In this document: positions 31,448 through 40,150 of the stretch, piece by piece
Layout: every line of letters starts with the position of its first letter
Position numbering within the stretch: the stretch's first letter is position 1
Assembly (NCBI RefSeq): GCF_022427145.1
Contig: NZ_JAKSXN010000036.1
Coordinates: forward strand, 1-58,271
DNA length: 58,271 nt
Direction: 5' to 3'
Origin: Paenibacillus timonensis
GTDB lineage: Bacteria; Bacillota; Bacilli; Paenibacillales; Paenibacillaceae
Position numbers and translations under genes: made by a program
The notes under the pieces: generated by a model
What the model was told of the DNA's origin: nothing
The model's database searches: none
What the model saw: only the letters and a program-made list of their open reading frames with translations

Positions 31448-32320
31448 CTACCCCTTGATTCCGGACAGCTGCACGCCTTCGATGAAATACGATTCGGCGT
31501 ATAGAAACAGCAGCACCATCGGCGACATGTACAACATCGAAGCGGCGAAGGCGGTCCCCCACTCGCCGCTTAATCTCGATAGGAAGACCGACAACGGCTG
31601 CCGAAGCGGGTCCAGAAGGATCAGCGGCTGCTCGACCATATTCCAGTAATCAACGAACAGCAGAACCACCAGCGCGGCAATTCCCGGCTTGACCATCGGG
31701 AGGATGATCGTCAGGAAGATCCGCAGATGGCCGGCACCGTCGATATGGGCGGCTTCGATATAGGCGTAAGGGATATGCAGCATGAATTGGCGCAGCAGGA
31801 AGACCCCGAACGCGGCGAAGATGCCGGGCAGAATCACCGCCGCCGGACGGTGGATCAGTCCCAGCCAATCGGCCATCAGATAATTCGGGACCAGCGTCAC
31901 TTGAAAGGGCATCAGCATCGAGAGCAAGTAGATCAGAAAAATGGCGTCCCGGCCGCGAAACCGCAGTTTCGACAGCGCGTAAGCCGCCATCGCGGCCACC
32001 GCCGTCTGTCCGGCGATGATCGGCAAGACCAGCCCCACGGAATGCCAGAACATCAGCAAATAATTGGGGGTATACACCAACAGTCGGCCGTATTGCGCCA
32101 AGGTCACCTGATCCGGCACCCATTTCAGGTTAACGAAGGTGTCGGCTCCGGTCGAAGCGGCCGCCGTCAGCTCTCCGATCGGTCCGTAATTAATTTCAAG
32201 CTCCTGTTCGCTCATCAGCGAGTTAGTGAATGTAATGACGACGGGGAACAGGAGCAGCACGGCGAATACGCCCAACACCCCTGTCAACAAAGCCTTTTTC
32301 ATCGTTTTGAACGCTTGCAC
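31448..32320 (-). CDS. Carbohydrate ABC transporter permease (MalG type)
   Basis: The ~290-aa protein has six TM segments and the ATPase-contact EAA loop YIEAAHIDGAGHLRIFLTIILPMVKP. Its family is CUT1 permease, MalG/AraQ branch. A ~40-residue extracellular insertion follows TM1 (EQELEINYGPIGELTAAAS...TFVNLKWVPDQVTLAQY). GTG at 32320 is chosen because AGGAGG lies 8 nt upstream; GTG at 32329 overlaps that site. No ATPase gene adjoins, so a shared MsmX-like ATPase is expected. Confidence 0.92.
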   Translation of the reverse strand: MQAFKTMKKALLTGVLGVFAVLLLFPVVITFTNSLMSEQELEINYGPIGELTAAASTGADTFVNLKWVPDQVTLAQYGRLLVYTPNYLLMFWHSVGLVLPIIAGQTAVAAMAAYALSKLRFRGRDAIFLIYLLSMLMPFQVTLVPNYLMADWLGLIHRPAAVILPGIFAAFGVFLLRQFMLHIPYAYIEAAHIDGAGHLRIFLTIILPMVKPGIAALVVLLFVDYWNMVEQPLILLDPLRQPLSVFLSRLSGEWGTAFAASMLYMSPMVLLFLYAESYFIEGVQLSGIKG

Positions 32321-32390
32321 CCCCGACACCTCCTATATGTGCGTCCTCTTCGGCTTTTCAGGATCGAGAAGGTTGGATGAAGCCGACCCC

Positions 32391-33308
32391 CTATTCCATA
32401 AAGTGCCGGTATCGGCGTTCCAGCCCGAACAAGCCCAGAACAATCGCCAGGATGGCGGCGACCATTAGGACCGCGGCAGCCGTCAGTTTCTGGACATCCA
32501 GCGATACGAACATGTTGTTCATGTAATGCTGCAGCATGTAGATGCTGTCATGCGGATAATCGCCCGCGAGCAAATACGTCTCCCGGAATACCTTAAACGA
32601 ATTGATGATGGACAGGATGGTCACGAAAAACGTCGTTGTCGTCAAATAAACGAGCGTAATGCCGAAAAACTGGCGCACCCGCCCGGCACCTTCCACCTGC
32701 GCGGTCTCGTAATAGTCCCGGGGAATTTGCTGTAAGCCGGCCAGGAACAAGATGACGTTGTAGCCGAGGTTCTTCCACAAATACGCCGCGATGACGACAT
32801 ACCGGGCGGCGCTGGTCTTCATCCAGTCCACGCGCTCGATACCGAAACGACCGAGGAGGTAGTTCAAGACCCCGTTCCAATCAAACACCATCTGCCAGAT
32901 GAAGATGACCGAAGCCACCGGCACGACCAGCGGCAGTACATAAGAGGTGCGCAGCCATTTCCTCAGGTAAACCTGCCGATTCAGCAGCAGGGCCAGTCCC
33001 AGCGACAAGCCCAGCAGTATCGGAACGCCAAGCGCGCTGAAATACAGCGTGTTGGCCGCCGCCTTCCGGAACGAGGCACTAGCGAGGAGCTCGCGGTAAT
33101 TCGCCAAGCCGACGAAACTTCCGCCGGAGGTTCCGCTTTGGAAGGAGGTGAAGAGACTCATGCCAAACGGGATCAGATAAAAGACCGCGAACCCGACCGC
33201 GCTCGGGGCCAGAAACAACCCGGCCGCCGCGGCATCCCTGCGACGCCACCTTGCAAAACCCGACGGGGCCCGGCTTTTGGGCGCACGCCAAAAAACCCAC
33301 TTTTTCAT
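32391..33308 (-). CDS. Carbohydrate ABC transporter permease (MalF/UgpA type)
   Basis: The ~305-aa protein has six TM segments and the EAA loop DYYETAQVEGAGRVRQFFGITLVYL. It is the partner of the MalG-type permease encoded 70 nt downstream. A basic N-terminus (RAPKSRAPSGFARWRRRDAA) precedes TM1. ATG at 33308 follows AGGAGG by 8 nt; the extension to 33365 is not supported. It starts 99 nt after the sensor kinase gene with no terminator between, so the two-component genes and transporter may be one transcript. Confidence 0.92.
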   Translation of the reverse strand: MKKWVFWRAPKSRAPSGFARWRRRDAAAAGLFLAPSAVGFAVFYLIPFGMSLFTSFQSGTSGGSFVGLANYRELLASASFRKAAANTLYFSALGVPILLGLSLGLALLLNRQVYLRKWLRTSYVLPLVVPVASVIFIWQMVFDWNGVLNYLLGRFGIERVDWMKTSAARYVVIAAYLWKNLGYNVILFLAGLQQIPRDYYETAQVEGAGRVRQFFGITLVYLTTTTFFVTILSIINSFKVFRETYLLAGDYPHDSIYMLQHYMNNMFVSLDVQKLTAAAVLMVAAILAIVLGLFGLERRYRHFME

Positions 33309-33406
33309 TTCCCAATCCTCCTGCCGTTCTTGCTCTTCAAGCTTAAGGCGGACTGTTAAAATCAAAAGTGGGGTAAATCTAAACTTTTCCTTAAATTGAG
33401 CCGGAA

Positions 33407-34516
33407 TTAACTCATCAGTTTCGGCAAGCGCACCTCAAACTCGGTACGGATGAGATCGCTTTGCACCGAGATGGAGCCCTCGTGCTGCTCCACGATATTT
33501 TTGGCGATAAACAGGCCAAGCCCGGTGCTGCCTTCCTGGTGCGTACGCGCCCGATCACCGGTAAAGAACATGTCGAACACGTGCGGCAGCTCGTCCGGCG
33601 GGATGGTATCCCCGTAGTTGGTGACGCGCACGACGACCTCTCCCCCGTCCAGAGCCACGCGGACATCGACGTACTCTCCGTCTTTGCCGTAACGAACGGC
33701 ATTGGACAGCAGGTTCTCAAAGACGCGGGCGAGCAGGTCACCGTCGCCGGAGATCATCAGCTGCGGATCGGTCTTCAGACGGGCGGTCAGCTCGTTTTTC
33801 TCAAATACCGGGTACATCTCTTCGGTTAATTGAACCAGCAGCTCGTTCAGGTCAAGCGGCCGGCGGTGGATATTCAGCTTGCCGTAATTCATTCGCGTAA
33901 TTTCAAACAGCTCGTCGATCAGCTTCTCCAAACGTTGCGATTTGGTGTAGGCGATCGTAGTGTAATGCTTCATCTGCTCGGCGGTTAAGTCCTTCCCTTG
34001 AAGGATGAAATCCAGGTACCCGATGACGGAGGTTAACGGGGTTCGGAGATCATGGGCCAGGTTCAGCACCAGTTGTTCCTTGCTGTTCTCGGCAAAATCG
34101 CCGCGTTCCACCGCCTGCTGCAGCTTCTCGCTGGCCAAGTTGATGTCCCGCGCAATCTCCCCGAACTCGTCGCCGGAAGGAACATGGACCCGGTGGGTGA
34201 AATCCCCTCCCGCCAGCTGATTGATTCCCCGGGAAATTTCCCGAAAATAAGCGACGTAACGCCGGGTAAGCAGATAGAAGTATAGGAACGAGAGCGGAAT
34301 AAAAATAATCAAAAATACGTTGACGTCGCCGATCTCACGCATGATCCGACGGACATCGTAAAGCGGGTCCTCGCGCAGCAGCGTATGATAATACCCCCGC
34401 AACGCCAGGTAAACCAGAAAGGTCGTCCCGGCGGACAGCAGCATGCTGAGCCCGAACAGCCGGATCATTTGGAAGCGAAAACTGCGAAATTTCGGTTTGT
34501 CCGCGTAATTATCCAT
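33407..34516 (-). CDS. VanS-like sensor histidine kinase
   Basis: The 369-aa protein has two TM segments (~20-40 and ~65-87) enclosing only a ~25-residue extracellular loop, then HAMP (~88-140), a HisKA domain with phospho-acceptor His in NLAHDLRTPLTSVIGY, and a HATPase with N box ENLLSNAVRYGKDG and G boxes (STGLGLFIAKNIVEQHEG). The tiny sensor loop suggests intramembrane sensing of envelope stress, as in VanS/BceS-like kinases. The gene overlaps the response regulator by 8 nt. Confidence 0.94.
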   Translation of the reverse strand: MDNYADKPKFRSFRFQMIRLFGLSMLLSAGTTFLVYLALRGYYHTLLREDPLYDVRRIMREIGDVNVFLIIFIPLSFLYFYLLTRRYVAYFREISRGINQLAGGDFTHRVHVPSGDEFGEIARDINLASEKLQQAVERGDFAENSKEQLVLNLAHDLRTPLTSVIGYLDFILQGKDLTAEQMKHYTTIAYTKSQRLEKLIDELFEITRMNYGKLNIHRRPLDLNELLVQLTEEMYPVFEKNELTARLKTDPQLMISGDGDLLARVFENLLSNAVRYGKDGEYVDVRVALDGGEVVVRVTNYGDTIPPDELPHVFDMFFTGDRARTHQEGSTGLGLFIAKNIVEQHEGSISVQSDLIRTEFEVRLPKLMS

Positions 34517-35210
34517 TGAACGTATACCCTACTCCCCAGACGGTTTTGATCAGCTTGTTCTTGTGCTGGTCTTCCCCCAGCTTTTTGCGCAGGGTCCGAA
34601 TATGCACCATGACCGTGTTTCCGCCCTCGGAATACGCTTCGCCCCAGACCTTCTCGAAAATATGCTCCGAACTGAACACCTTCTTCGGATGGCCGGCCAG
34701 CAGCACTAAGATATCAAACTCCTTGGGCGTCAGCTCTACCGGTTCGCCGTACAGGAACACCGTCCGCTGCTCGGGATGGATCACGAGCCCTCCGGCCTCC
34801 AGCACCGGCTCGTCCGCCGGAGCAGCGACCGACGGATTCAGCTGGATGAAACGCCGCAGTTGGGCATTCACCCGGGCCACCAGCTCCATCGGGTTAAACG
34901 GCTTGGTCATGTAATCGTCCGCCCCGCGAACCAGGCCGGTGATTTTATCTAGATCGGTTGCTTTTGCGCTTAAAAAAATGATTGGCAGATGATGCTGCTC
35001 GCGGATTTGCCGGGTCACTTCGTACCCGTCGATCTTCGGCATCATAATATCCAAGATCGCCAGATCCACGGACTGCGTGCGGATGGCATCGAGCGCCTCC
35101 TGTCCGTCGGACGCTTTGAGGCAGCGGTATCCTTCCCGGGCCAGGTGCAACTCGATCAAGTCGGCGATTTCCGCCTCGTCGTCCGCAATCAATACCGTGA
35201 TGGGTTTCAT
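34509..35210 (-). CDS. OmpR family response regulator, VanR-like
   Basis: The 233-aa protein has a receiver domain with acidic pocket DD (11-12), phospho-Asp in LAILDIMMPKIDGYEV (~54), Thr/Ser and Lys (KPFNPMELV, ~104), then an OmpR winged helix (TPKEFDILVLLAGHPKKVFSSEHIFEKVWGEAYSEGGNTVMVHIRTLRKKLGE). AAGGAG lies 9 nt before the ATG. It pairs with the overlapping kinase gene. Likely targets are the adjacent ABC/HlyD genes. Confidence 0.95.
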   Translation of the reverse strand: MKPITVLIADDEAEIADLIELHLAREGYRCLKASDGQEALDAIRTQSVDLAILDIMMPKIDGYEVTRQIREQHHLPIIFLSAKATDLDKITGLVRGADDYMTKPFNPMELVARVNAQLRRFIQLNPSVAAPADEPVLEAGGLVIHPEQRTVFLYGEPVELTPKEFDILVLLAGHPKKVFSSEHIFEKVWGEAYSEGGNTVMVHIRTLRKKLGEDQHKNKLIKTVWGVGYTFNG

Positions 35211-35252
35211 CGATCATCGCTCCTTTTCATGGACAGCATAACTGATGAAGGC

Positions 35253-35624
35253 TCACGATTTCAAATGTTCGTTCAGCACGTTCTCATCCAGGACGTCATA
35301 GTTGCCGTAAACCTTGCAGATATGCTGCTCTCCCCAGGCGCACAGCGCATCCAAAATACCGCGCAGGCTCTCCCCGTATTCGCTTAGCTCGTATTCCACT
35401 CGGGGCGGAACCTCTTGATAGACGATCCGATGGATGACGCCGTCGGACTCCAGCTCGCGCAGTTGTTGGGTCAACATTTTCTGGGTAATGTCGGGCATCA
35501 GGCGCTTTAATTCGCTGGTCCGTTTACGGCCGTGCGTCAAGTGGCACAGGATCACGCATTTCCACTTCCCGCCGATCACCTCCAGCGTTGCCTCTACGGA
35601 AATATTGTATTTCTTCGCTTTCAT
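35253..35624 (-). CDS. HxlR family transcriptional regulator
   Basis: The 123-aa MarR-like winged helix has the HxlR core EVIGGKWKCVILCHLTHGRKRTSELKRLMPDITQKMLTQQLRELESDGVIHR. Cys residues at ~28, 31, 94 and 104 would suit a thiol/quinone sensor such as YodB or HypR. ATG at 35624 has AAGGAG 8 nt upstream. It is divergent from an MFS/aldo-keto reductase operon, the usual kind of HxlR target, and an AGGCAC-A6-GTGCCT palindrome lies between. Its stop is 42 nt before the response regulator gene, without a visible terminator. Confidence 0.9.
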   Translation of the reverse strand: MKAKKYNISVEATLEVIGGKWKCVILCHLTHGRKRTSELKRLMPDITQKMLTQQLRELESDGVIHRIVYQEVPPRVEYELSEYGESLRGILDALCAWGEQHICKVYGNYDVLDENVLNEHLKS

Positions 35625-35645
35625 GTGCATTGCTCCTTTTTTCAT

Positions 35646-35663
35646 AGGCACAAAAAAGTGCCT
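35646..35663. promoter_or_regulatory. Palindrome in the HxlR/MFS divergent promoter region
   Basis: AGGCAC-AAAAAA-GTGCCT is a perfect inverted repeat 22 bp upstream of the hxlR-type start codon. It is a good candidate operator for the HxlR protein; further GTGC and GTAC half-sites lie to 35702. Confidence 0.5.
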
Positions 35664-35811
35664 ACCCTACTTTTTGGTTCCTATATCACTTCAAAGTGCG
35701 TACTTCTCAAAAATAGCCCTATCTCCCATAATAGCATTTGTCGCTCGCTTCTGCGCAAGTCCCCGCAGACCAGCGGCGACCTTCAAACCATATCATCTTG
35801 GGAGGTTGGAA

Positions 35812-37053
35812 ATGCTTATGAATCAACGAAGAAGCATCTTGGCGCTGCTGGCCTTGGCGATTAGCGCCTTTGCCATCGGGACCACCGAATTTATCAGCGT
35901 CGGCCTGCTGCCCTTGATCGCCGAGGACCTGCACATCTCCACGACCACGGCAGGGCTGACGGTTTCCTTATATGCGTTAGGCGTGACCTTTGGGGCGCCG
36001 GTTCTCACATCTTTGACCGCGCGATTGTCGCGCAAAACGCTGCTGCTGTGGATCATGGTCGTGTTCATGATCGGCAACGCCTTGGCCGCCGCGGCGACCG
36101 GGATCGGCATGCTGCTCGCGGCTAGAGTCGTCTCCGCTTTCTCGCACGGCGTATTCATGTCGATCGGTTCTACGATTGCCGCCGACCTCGTGCCGGAACA
36201 TCGCCGGGCCAGCGCCATCTCGATCATGTTCACCGGCTTGACCGTCGCGACGGTGACCGGCGTGCCGATCGGCACCTTCGTCGGACAGCAGCTCGGCTGG
36301 CGGGCCGCATTTATCTTGATCGTCGCCGTGGGCCTGCTTGGCTTTGTCTCCAATAGCCTGCTGGTCCCATCCGGCTTGCGGAAAGGGGCGCGAACCGCGT
36401 TCCGCGACCAGGTGAAGCTGGTGACGAACGGGCGGCTGCTGCTATTGTTTTTAATCACTGCCTTGGGTTATGGCGGCACCTTTGTCGTTTATACCTACCT
36501 GTCGCCGATCCTGCTTGAAATTACGGGCTTTAAGGAAAGCGCCGTCGCCGTCATATTGCTCGTGTACGGCGTCGCCATCGCCATCGGCAACATGGTGGGC
36601 GGCAAGCTGTCCAATCGGCAGCCGGTTCGAGCCCTGTTTTATATGTTTATCGTTCAGGCGTTCGTCCTGCTCGCTTTGCTGTTTACGGCCCCGTTCAAAG
36701 GCGCCGGCTTGGCGACCATTTTCCTTATGGGGCTGCTGGCCTTCATGAACGTGCCGGGGTTGCAGGTGTATGTCGTCATGCTGGCGGAGCGGTTCGTCCC
36801 GTCCGCCGTCGATGTCGCCTCCGCGATCAACATCGCGGCCTTTAACGCCGGGATCGCCCTGGGGTCTTACCTGGGTGGGGTCATCGCCGATTCGATCGGC
36901 CTCATCCATACCTCATGGATCGGCGCGCTGATGGTCGCGGCCGCCGTGCTGCTGACCGGCTGGAGCCGCGCCTTGGAAAGGAAAGATCGGCAGGAGACGC
37001 AAATTCAACATCCCATTCCCCATCAAACTCAACAGGAGGTTCAAGTGTTATGA
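35812..37053 (+). CDS. MFS drug/sugar efflux transporter (YdhP/AraJ type)
   Basis: The ~413-aa, 12-TM DHA1-type MFS protein starts MNQRRSILALLALAISAFA and contains GTTEFISVGLLPLIAEDL and the motif-C-like GVPIGTFVGQQLGWR, signatures of the YdhP/AraJ/PbuE-like group that exports small organic compounds. ATG at 35812 has GGAGG 6 nt upstream; the open frame upstream to 35434 is antisense to the HxlR gene and rejected. It shares ATGA (37050-37053) with the next gene, so translation is coupled. It is probably controlled by the divergent HxlR protein. Confidence 0.9.
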   Translation: MLMNQRRSILALLALAISAFAIGTTEFISVGLLPLIAEDLHISTTTAGLTVSLYALGVTFGAPVLTSLTARLSRKTLLLWIMVVFMIGNALAAAATGIGMLLAARVVSAFSHGVFMSIGSTIAADLVPEHRRASAISIMFTGLTVATVTGVPIGTFVGQQLGWRAAFILIVAVGLLGFVSNSLLVPSGLRKGARTAFRDQVKLVTNGRLLLLFLITALGYGGTFVVYTYLSPILLEITGFKESAVAVILLVYGVAIAIGNMVGGKLSNRQPVRALFYMFIVQAFVLLALLFTAPFKGAGLATIFLMGLLAFMNVPGLQVYVVMLAERFVPSAVDVASAINIAAFNAGIALGSYLGGVIADSIGLIHTSWIGALMVAAAVLLTGWSRALERKDRQETQIQHPIPHQTQQEVQVL

Positions 37054-37892
37054 TCACCAATTTACAAGATACCACTACGCTGCACAATGGAGTGAAGATG
37101 CCTTGGCTGGGCCTTGGCGTCTTCCAGGTCGAAGAAGGACAAGAGCTGGTAGATGCGGTCAAATCCGCAATCGCGCAGGGCTATCGCAGCATCGATACCG
37201 CCGCCATCTACGGCAATGAATCCGGCGTCGGGCAAGGCATTCGCGAGGGTCTTCGGCAAACCGGCATCCCGCGCGAGGCGCTGTTCGTCACCTCCAAGGT
37301 ATGGAATGCCGACCTCGGATACGAAGAAACGCTGGCCGCATATGAAACCAGTCTGCAAAAGCTCGGGCTGGATTATCTTGACCTGTACCTGATCCACTGG
37401 CCGGTGGCGGGCAAATACAAAGACGCCTGGCGAGCGCTGGAGACGCTCTACAAAGCCGGAAAGGTCAAAGCGATCGGCGTCAGCAACTTCCAGGTCCATC
37501 ATCTGGAGGACTTGATGGCGGACGCGGAGATCGTGCCGATGGTTAACCAGGTCGAATACCATCCGCGTCTGACGCAGCGGGAAGTGCAAACCTTCTGCCG
37601 CGAGCGCGGCATTCAGATGGAGGCCTGGTCCCCGCTGATGCAAGGGCAATTGCTGGATCATCCTTTCCTGCAGGAGCTTGCCCGCCAATACGGGAAATCC
37701 GTCGCGCAAATCATCCTCCGCTGGGATTTGCAGAACGGCGTGGTCACGATACCGAAGTCGACCAAGCCGCACCGGATAGCGGAGAACGCGGACGTATTCG
37801 ATTTTGCGATAACGACCGAGGATATGGAACGGATCAGCGCCTTGAACGAGAACCTTCGCGTCGGGCCGGACCCCGACCACTTCGATTTCTAA
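37050..37892 (+). CDS. Aldo/keto reductase (YvgN/YtbE-like)
   Basis: The 280-aa NADPH-dependent (beta/alpha)8 reductase has catalytic Asp and Tyr in SIDTAAIYGNE, Lys in LFVTSKVW, and His in LYLIHWP. The C-terminal coenzyme motif is IPKSTKPHRIAENADVF. Substrates are probably methylglyoxal or other reactive carbonyls. AGGAGG lies 10 nt before the ATG, which overlaps the MFS stop. With an exporter and HxlR regulator it forms an electrophile/quinone-type response unit, by inference. Confidence 0.94.
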   Translation: MITNLQDTTTLHNGVKMPWLGLGVFQVEEGQELVDAVKSAIAQGYRSIDTAAIYGNESGVGQGIREGLRQTGIPREALFVTSKVWNADLGYEETLAAYETSLQKLGLDYLDLYLIHWPVAGKYKDAWRALETLYKAGKVKAIGVSNFQVHHLEDLMADAEIVPMVNQVEYHPRLTQREVQTFCRERGIQMEAWSPLMQGQLLDHPFLQELARQYGKSVAQIILRWDLQNGVVTIPKSTKPHRIAENADVFDFAITTEDMERISALNENLRVGPDPDHFDF

Positions 37893-37900
37893 ACACGCCA

Positions 37901-37950
37901 AAAAAAGAGCAGATACCGTGGATCCGCTGGATCCTTCGGGTCTGCTCTTT
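37901..37950. terminator. Bidirectional terminator
   Basis: AAAGAGCAGA (37904-37913) pairs with TCTGCTCTTT (37941-37950), with an inner GGATCC palindrome. The T run is longer on the minus strand, where it follows the lipoprotein gene ending at 37952, so the stem abuts that stop. Confidence 0.85.
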
Positions 37951-37951
37951 G

Positions 37952-38458
37952 TCAGCTGTAGGGGCCGATTTCGATTCGGTGATGCTCCGTCTCGTAGGTG
38001 TGGTCCTTGTAGATGCCGTTCTCTTTGACCGAGAATTCGGCGACCGCATATATTTCATACGTCCCGATCCGATCGATCCGGGTTTCGAAAAACTCGTTGA
38101 TATCCGTTTCTCCCCCCATGCTGCGAACCACCGCGCTATCCACTTCGGAAATCGTATTCACCCGGTTGCCCGAGCTGTCCACGATCAGGTAATGGAACAC
38201 CCGGGGCCGGCTCTGCAGCTCGAACCGGGTTTTGGACAGATTATGCAGGCTGGCGATCAGCGTAAACGTCTGGTCTAAACCGGCGCGCTTCGGAACGGAT
38301 AACTCTACGGTGAAGGGGCCTTCCGCATCCTGGGCCGAATCCGCGGCGTCGGCTGGTCTCAGCTGGTTCAACGCCTTGTTGACCGGATCGAAGGTGCCGC
38401 ATCCGGCAAGCAGGAGCGATAACAGCACGACCGTCAAACCTAGCGCGTATTTTTTCAA
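37952..38458 (-). CDS. Lipoprotein, unknown function
   Basis: The 168-aa protein has signal peptide and lipobox LLAGC (Cys20), a short linker, then an Ig-like beta-sandwich (FTVELSVPKRAGLDQTFTLIASLHNLS...FHYLIVDSSGNRVNTISE). It resembles Bacillus lipoproteins with a BsuPI/DUF-type beta fold, but I cannot assign a family. The TTG start at 38458 has AGGTGA 6 nt upstream. It is monocistronic between terminators. Confidence 0.8.
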   Translation of the reverse strand: MKKYALGLTVVLLSLLLAGCGTFDPVNKALNQLRPADAADSAQDAEGPFTVELSVPKRAGLDQTFTLIASLHNLSKTRFELQSRPRVFHYLIVDSSGNRVNTISEVDSAVVRSMGGETDINEFFETRIDRIGTYEIYAVAEFSVKENGIYKDHTYETEHHRIEIGPYS

Positions 38459-38510
38459 AACATATCACCTCGAAAAAAACGTGATCCCGCCTGTTATGCG
38501 GCAAGCGGTG

Positions 38511-38537
38511 TAAAGAAAGGGTACCCCAAAGGTACCC
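38511..38537 (-). terminator. Terminator of the LysM-M23 gene
   Basis: On the minus strand GGGTACC pairs with GGTACCC around TTTGG, followed by TTTCTTT. It lies 34 bp after the LysM-M23 stop. Confidence 0.7.
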
Positions 38538-38570
38538 CCGAAATCAAGGGCCTTTGGCCGGCCCGGCGTA

Positions 38571-39428
38571 TTAACGGTTCGCTTCCCACCAGCTTAAGTA
38601 CGGGTAGGCGTTTAGGGCTTTCCAAGGCGACGTCTGGTAGATTCCGACATGCAGATGCGGCAAAAACAGGCCGGAGGTCCCTTCCGGGCCATAGCCGGTG
38701 CTGCCGACATAACCGATGAGCTGGCCTTTCGTCACCTTGCTGCCCGGTCCGATTCCCTCCGCATAGCGCGATAGATGCGCGTAGTAAAATGCGGTGGAGC
38801 CGTCGACGCGCACGGTCAATCGCCAACCGCCTAGTTCGTTCCAGCCATAGTTGATGACCTCTCCGGCCATCGCGCTATACACGGGGGTTCCTTCATCGGC
38901 AAAAATATCGATGCCCTCGTGCGTACGCTGCGCGGATCCCTCTTCCGCCCAGGCCCGGCCATCGCCATAACTGTTCGTCATCGGCGTGTACGTCCCTTTC
39001 GCAAGCGGGAAGAAGCCGTTTTCGAACCGGTCCGGCTTGGCTACGGTGCTGGTTATTTTCGCTTCGGCCGGCAGGTTGATCTGCAAGCCAGTCCAGATAT
39101 TGTTCGGATTCGATAATTGCGGGTTCACTTTCAGGAGCGAGTCGAGCGTGACATTGAATTTCAAGCTGATCAACCACATCGTTTCCCCATTTTGCACGGT
39201 ATATGCGGTCGTTCCCGGAACCTGCAACACCTGTCCCGGATAAATCCAGTCACCGGTTAACTGATTCATCGTTTTAAGTTGTGTCGTGCTGATTCGGTAG
39301 GCATTTGCGATTTTCCACAGGGAATCCCCTGACTTGACGGTATACGATGCAGCCTGGGAAACGCCCCCAAACAGCAGGGTGCCGATGATCGCCCCGGCGA
39401 TGCCCAGCATCCGCTTCTTGTTACCCAT
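38571..39428 (-). CDS. Secreted M23 peptidoglycan endopeptidase with two LysM domains
   Basis: The 285-aa exported protein has a signal peptide, then two LysM motifs (SYTVKSGDSLWKIANAYRISTTQLKTMN; AYTVQNGETMWLISLKFNVTLDSLLKVN) that bind wall glycan, and an M23 (LytM-type) metallopeptidase domain. Zinc ligands are in THEGIDIFADEG and the HxH of LPHLHVGIY. It should cleave peptide cross-links in the wall. ATG at 39428 has AGGGG upstream. Final residues LSWWEAN are typical of Paenibacillus/Bacillus members. Confidence 0.93.
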   Translation of the reverse strand: MGNKKRMLGIAGAIIGTLLFGGVSQAASYTVKSGDSLWKIANAYRISTTQLKTMNQLTGDWIYPGQVLQVPGTTAYTVQNGETMWLISLKFNVTLDSLLKVNPQLSNPNNIWTGLQINLPAEAKITSTVAKPDRFENGFFPLAKGTYTPMTNSYGDGRAWAEEGSAQRTHEGIDIFADEGTPVYSAMAGEVINYGWNELGGWRLTVRVDGSTAFYYAHLSRYAEGIGPGSKVTKGQLIGYVGSTGYGPEGTSGLFLPHLHVGIYQTSPWKALNAYPYLSWWEANR

Positions 39429-39500
39429 GATGTCAACCCCTAGCAGATGAAATTGTTGGACTACTTCCATTTTACAGGAAATCGGAAGGAGGGATAAGCG

Positions 39501-39584
39501 GTGAATTCTGGAAGACGGAGGATGCGCAAGTTACGGAAAAAGAAAAAAACGGAGGCTCTGATTCCATGGAGAACTTTGGGCTAA
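39501..39584 (+). CDS. Candidate 27-aa basic microprotein
   Basis: A GTG-initiated ORF has AAGGAGG 8 nt upstream, a near-ideal Shine-Dalgarno. The product contains SGRRRMRKLRKKKKTEALIP and ends WRTLG, so it is strongly cationic. It lies divergent to the LysM-M23 gene in an interval with no other gene. I recognise no family. It could be a nucleic-acid-binding or membrane-active peptide, or a chance ORF. Confidence 0.35.
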   Translation: MNSGRRRMRKLRKKKKTEALIPWRTLG

Positions 39585-39740
39585 GTACAAGTGACCGGCA
39601 AAAACTACACAACAAGGGCCTAAATTTGAGACCCATATTGTTACCTCCAAAGCAGCAGATAGAGACCAACATTTTCCGACTGATTTGAAATTATGATAAA
39701 ATATAGAAAAACGAGCTAAGAATAAGTTGAGGCTGAATTA

Positions 39741-40100
39741 ATGAAAAAATTCGCTATTATCGTTTTGGCTTTTGCTGTTATTTTAGGGTTAATTGGAGGC
39801 TTCATTTGGTATAAAGGATACTGTATGAGATGTTTACCCGAAGGAGAACTCCTAAATGAAAGTAAATCATTTAATGGTGAATATGCAGTTCAGACATACA
39901 TATATTGGGGGTCTATGGCTACATCAGATCCTTCGATTAGAGGCGAACTAATCTGGGATAATGGCAAGAGAAGCAAAAATATCTATTGGAATCCGGGGGA
40001 ATCTGAAGCACAAGTAAATTGGATAGACAATAATACAGTGGAAATCAATGGACATCAAATGAAGTTACCTAATCAGGTGTTTGACGGAAGGAGACACTAA
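39741..40100 (+). CDS. DUF5412-like membrane-anchored protein
   Basis: The 119-aa protein has one N-terminal TM (KKFAIIVLAFAVILGLIGGFIWY) and an extracytoplasmic domain with the DUF5412 pattern (SFNGEYAVQTYIYWG...IRGELIWDNGKRSKNIYWNPGESEAQVNWIDNNTVEINGH). GAGG precedes the ATG. Base composition is clearly more AT-rich than the neighbours and it has its own strong terminator, which suggests a recently acquired single-gene unit. Function unknown. Confidence 0.8.
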   Translation: MKKFAIIVLAFAVILGLIGGFIWYKGYCMRCLPEGELLNESKSFNGEYAVQTYIYWGSMATSDPSIRGELIWDNGKRSKNIYWNPGESEAQVNWIDNNTVEINGHQMKLPNQVFDGRRH

Positions 40101-40148
40101 AAAGAAAGAAAGCTCTATTTGCAAATAGAGCTTTCTTTCTTTTTTTTG
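40101..40148 (+). terminator. Strong terminator after the DUF5412-like gene
   Basis: A perfect stem, AAAGCTCTATTTG/CAAATAGAGCTTT extended by GAAAGAAA/TTTCTTTC, is followed by eight T. It begins directly after the stop codon. Confidence 0.93.
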
Positions 40149-40150
40149 CA

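Noticed and set aside
28931..33308. Interpretation of the ABC/HlyD cluster as a drug exporter
   Set aside because: The permeases have importer EAA loops and the lipoprotein is a family-1 solute-binding protein; only the adaptor is exporter-like.
35434..35811. N-terminal 126-codon extension of the MFS gene
   Set aside because: It is antisense to the HxlR gene and its promoter. The ATG at 35812 has GGAGG at proper spacing and begins a typical first TM segment.
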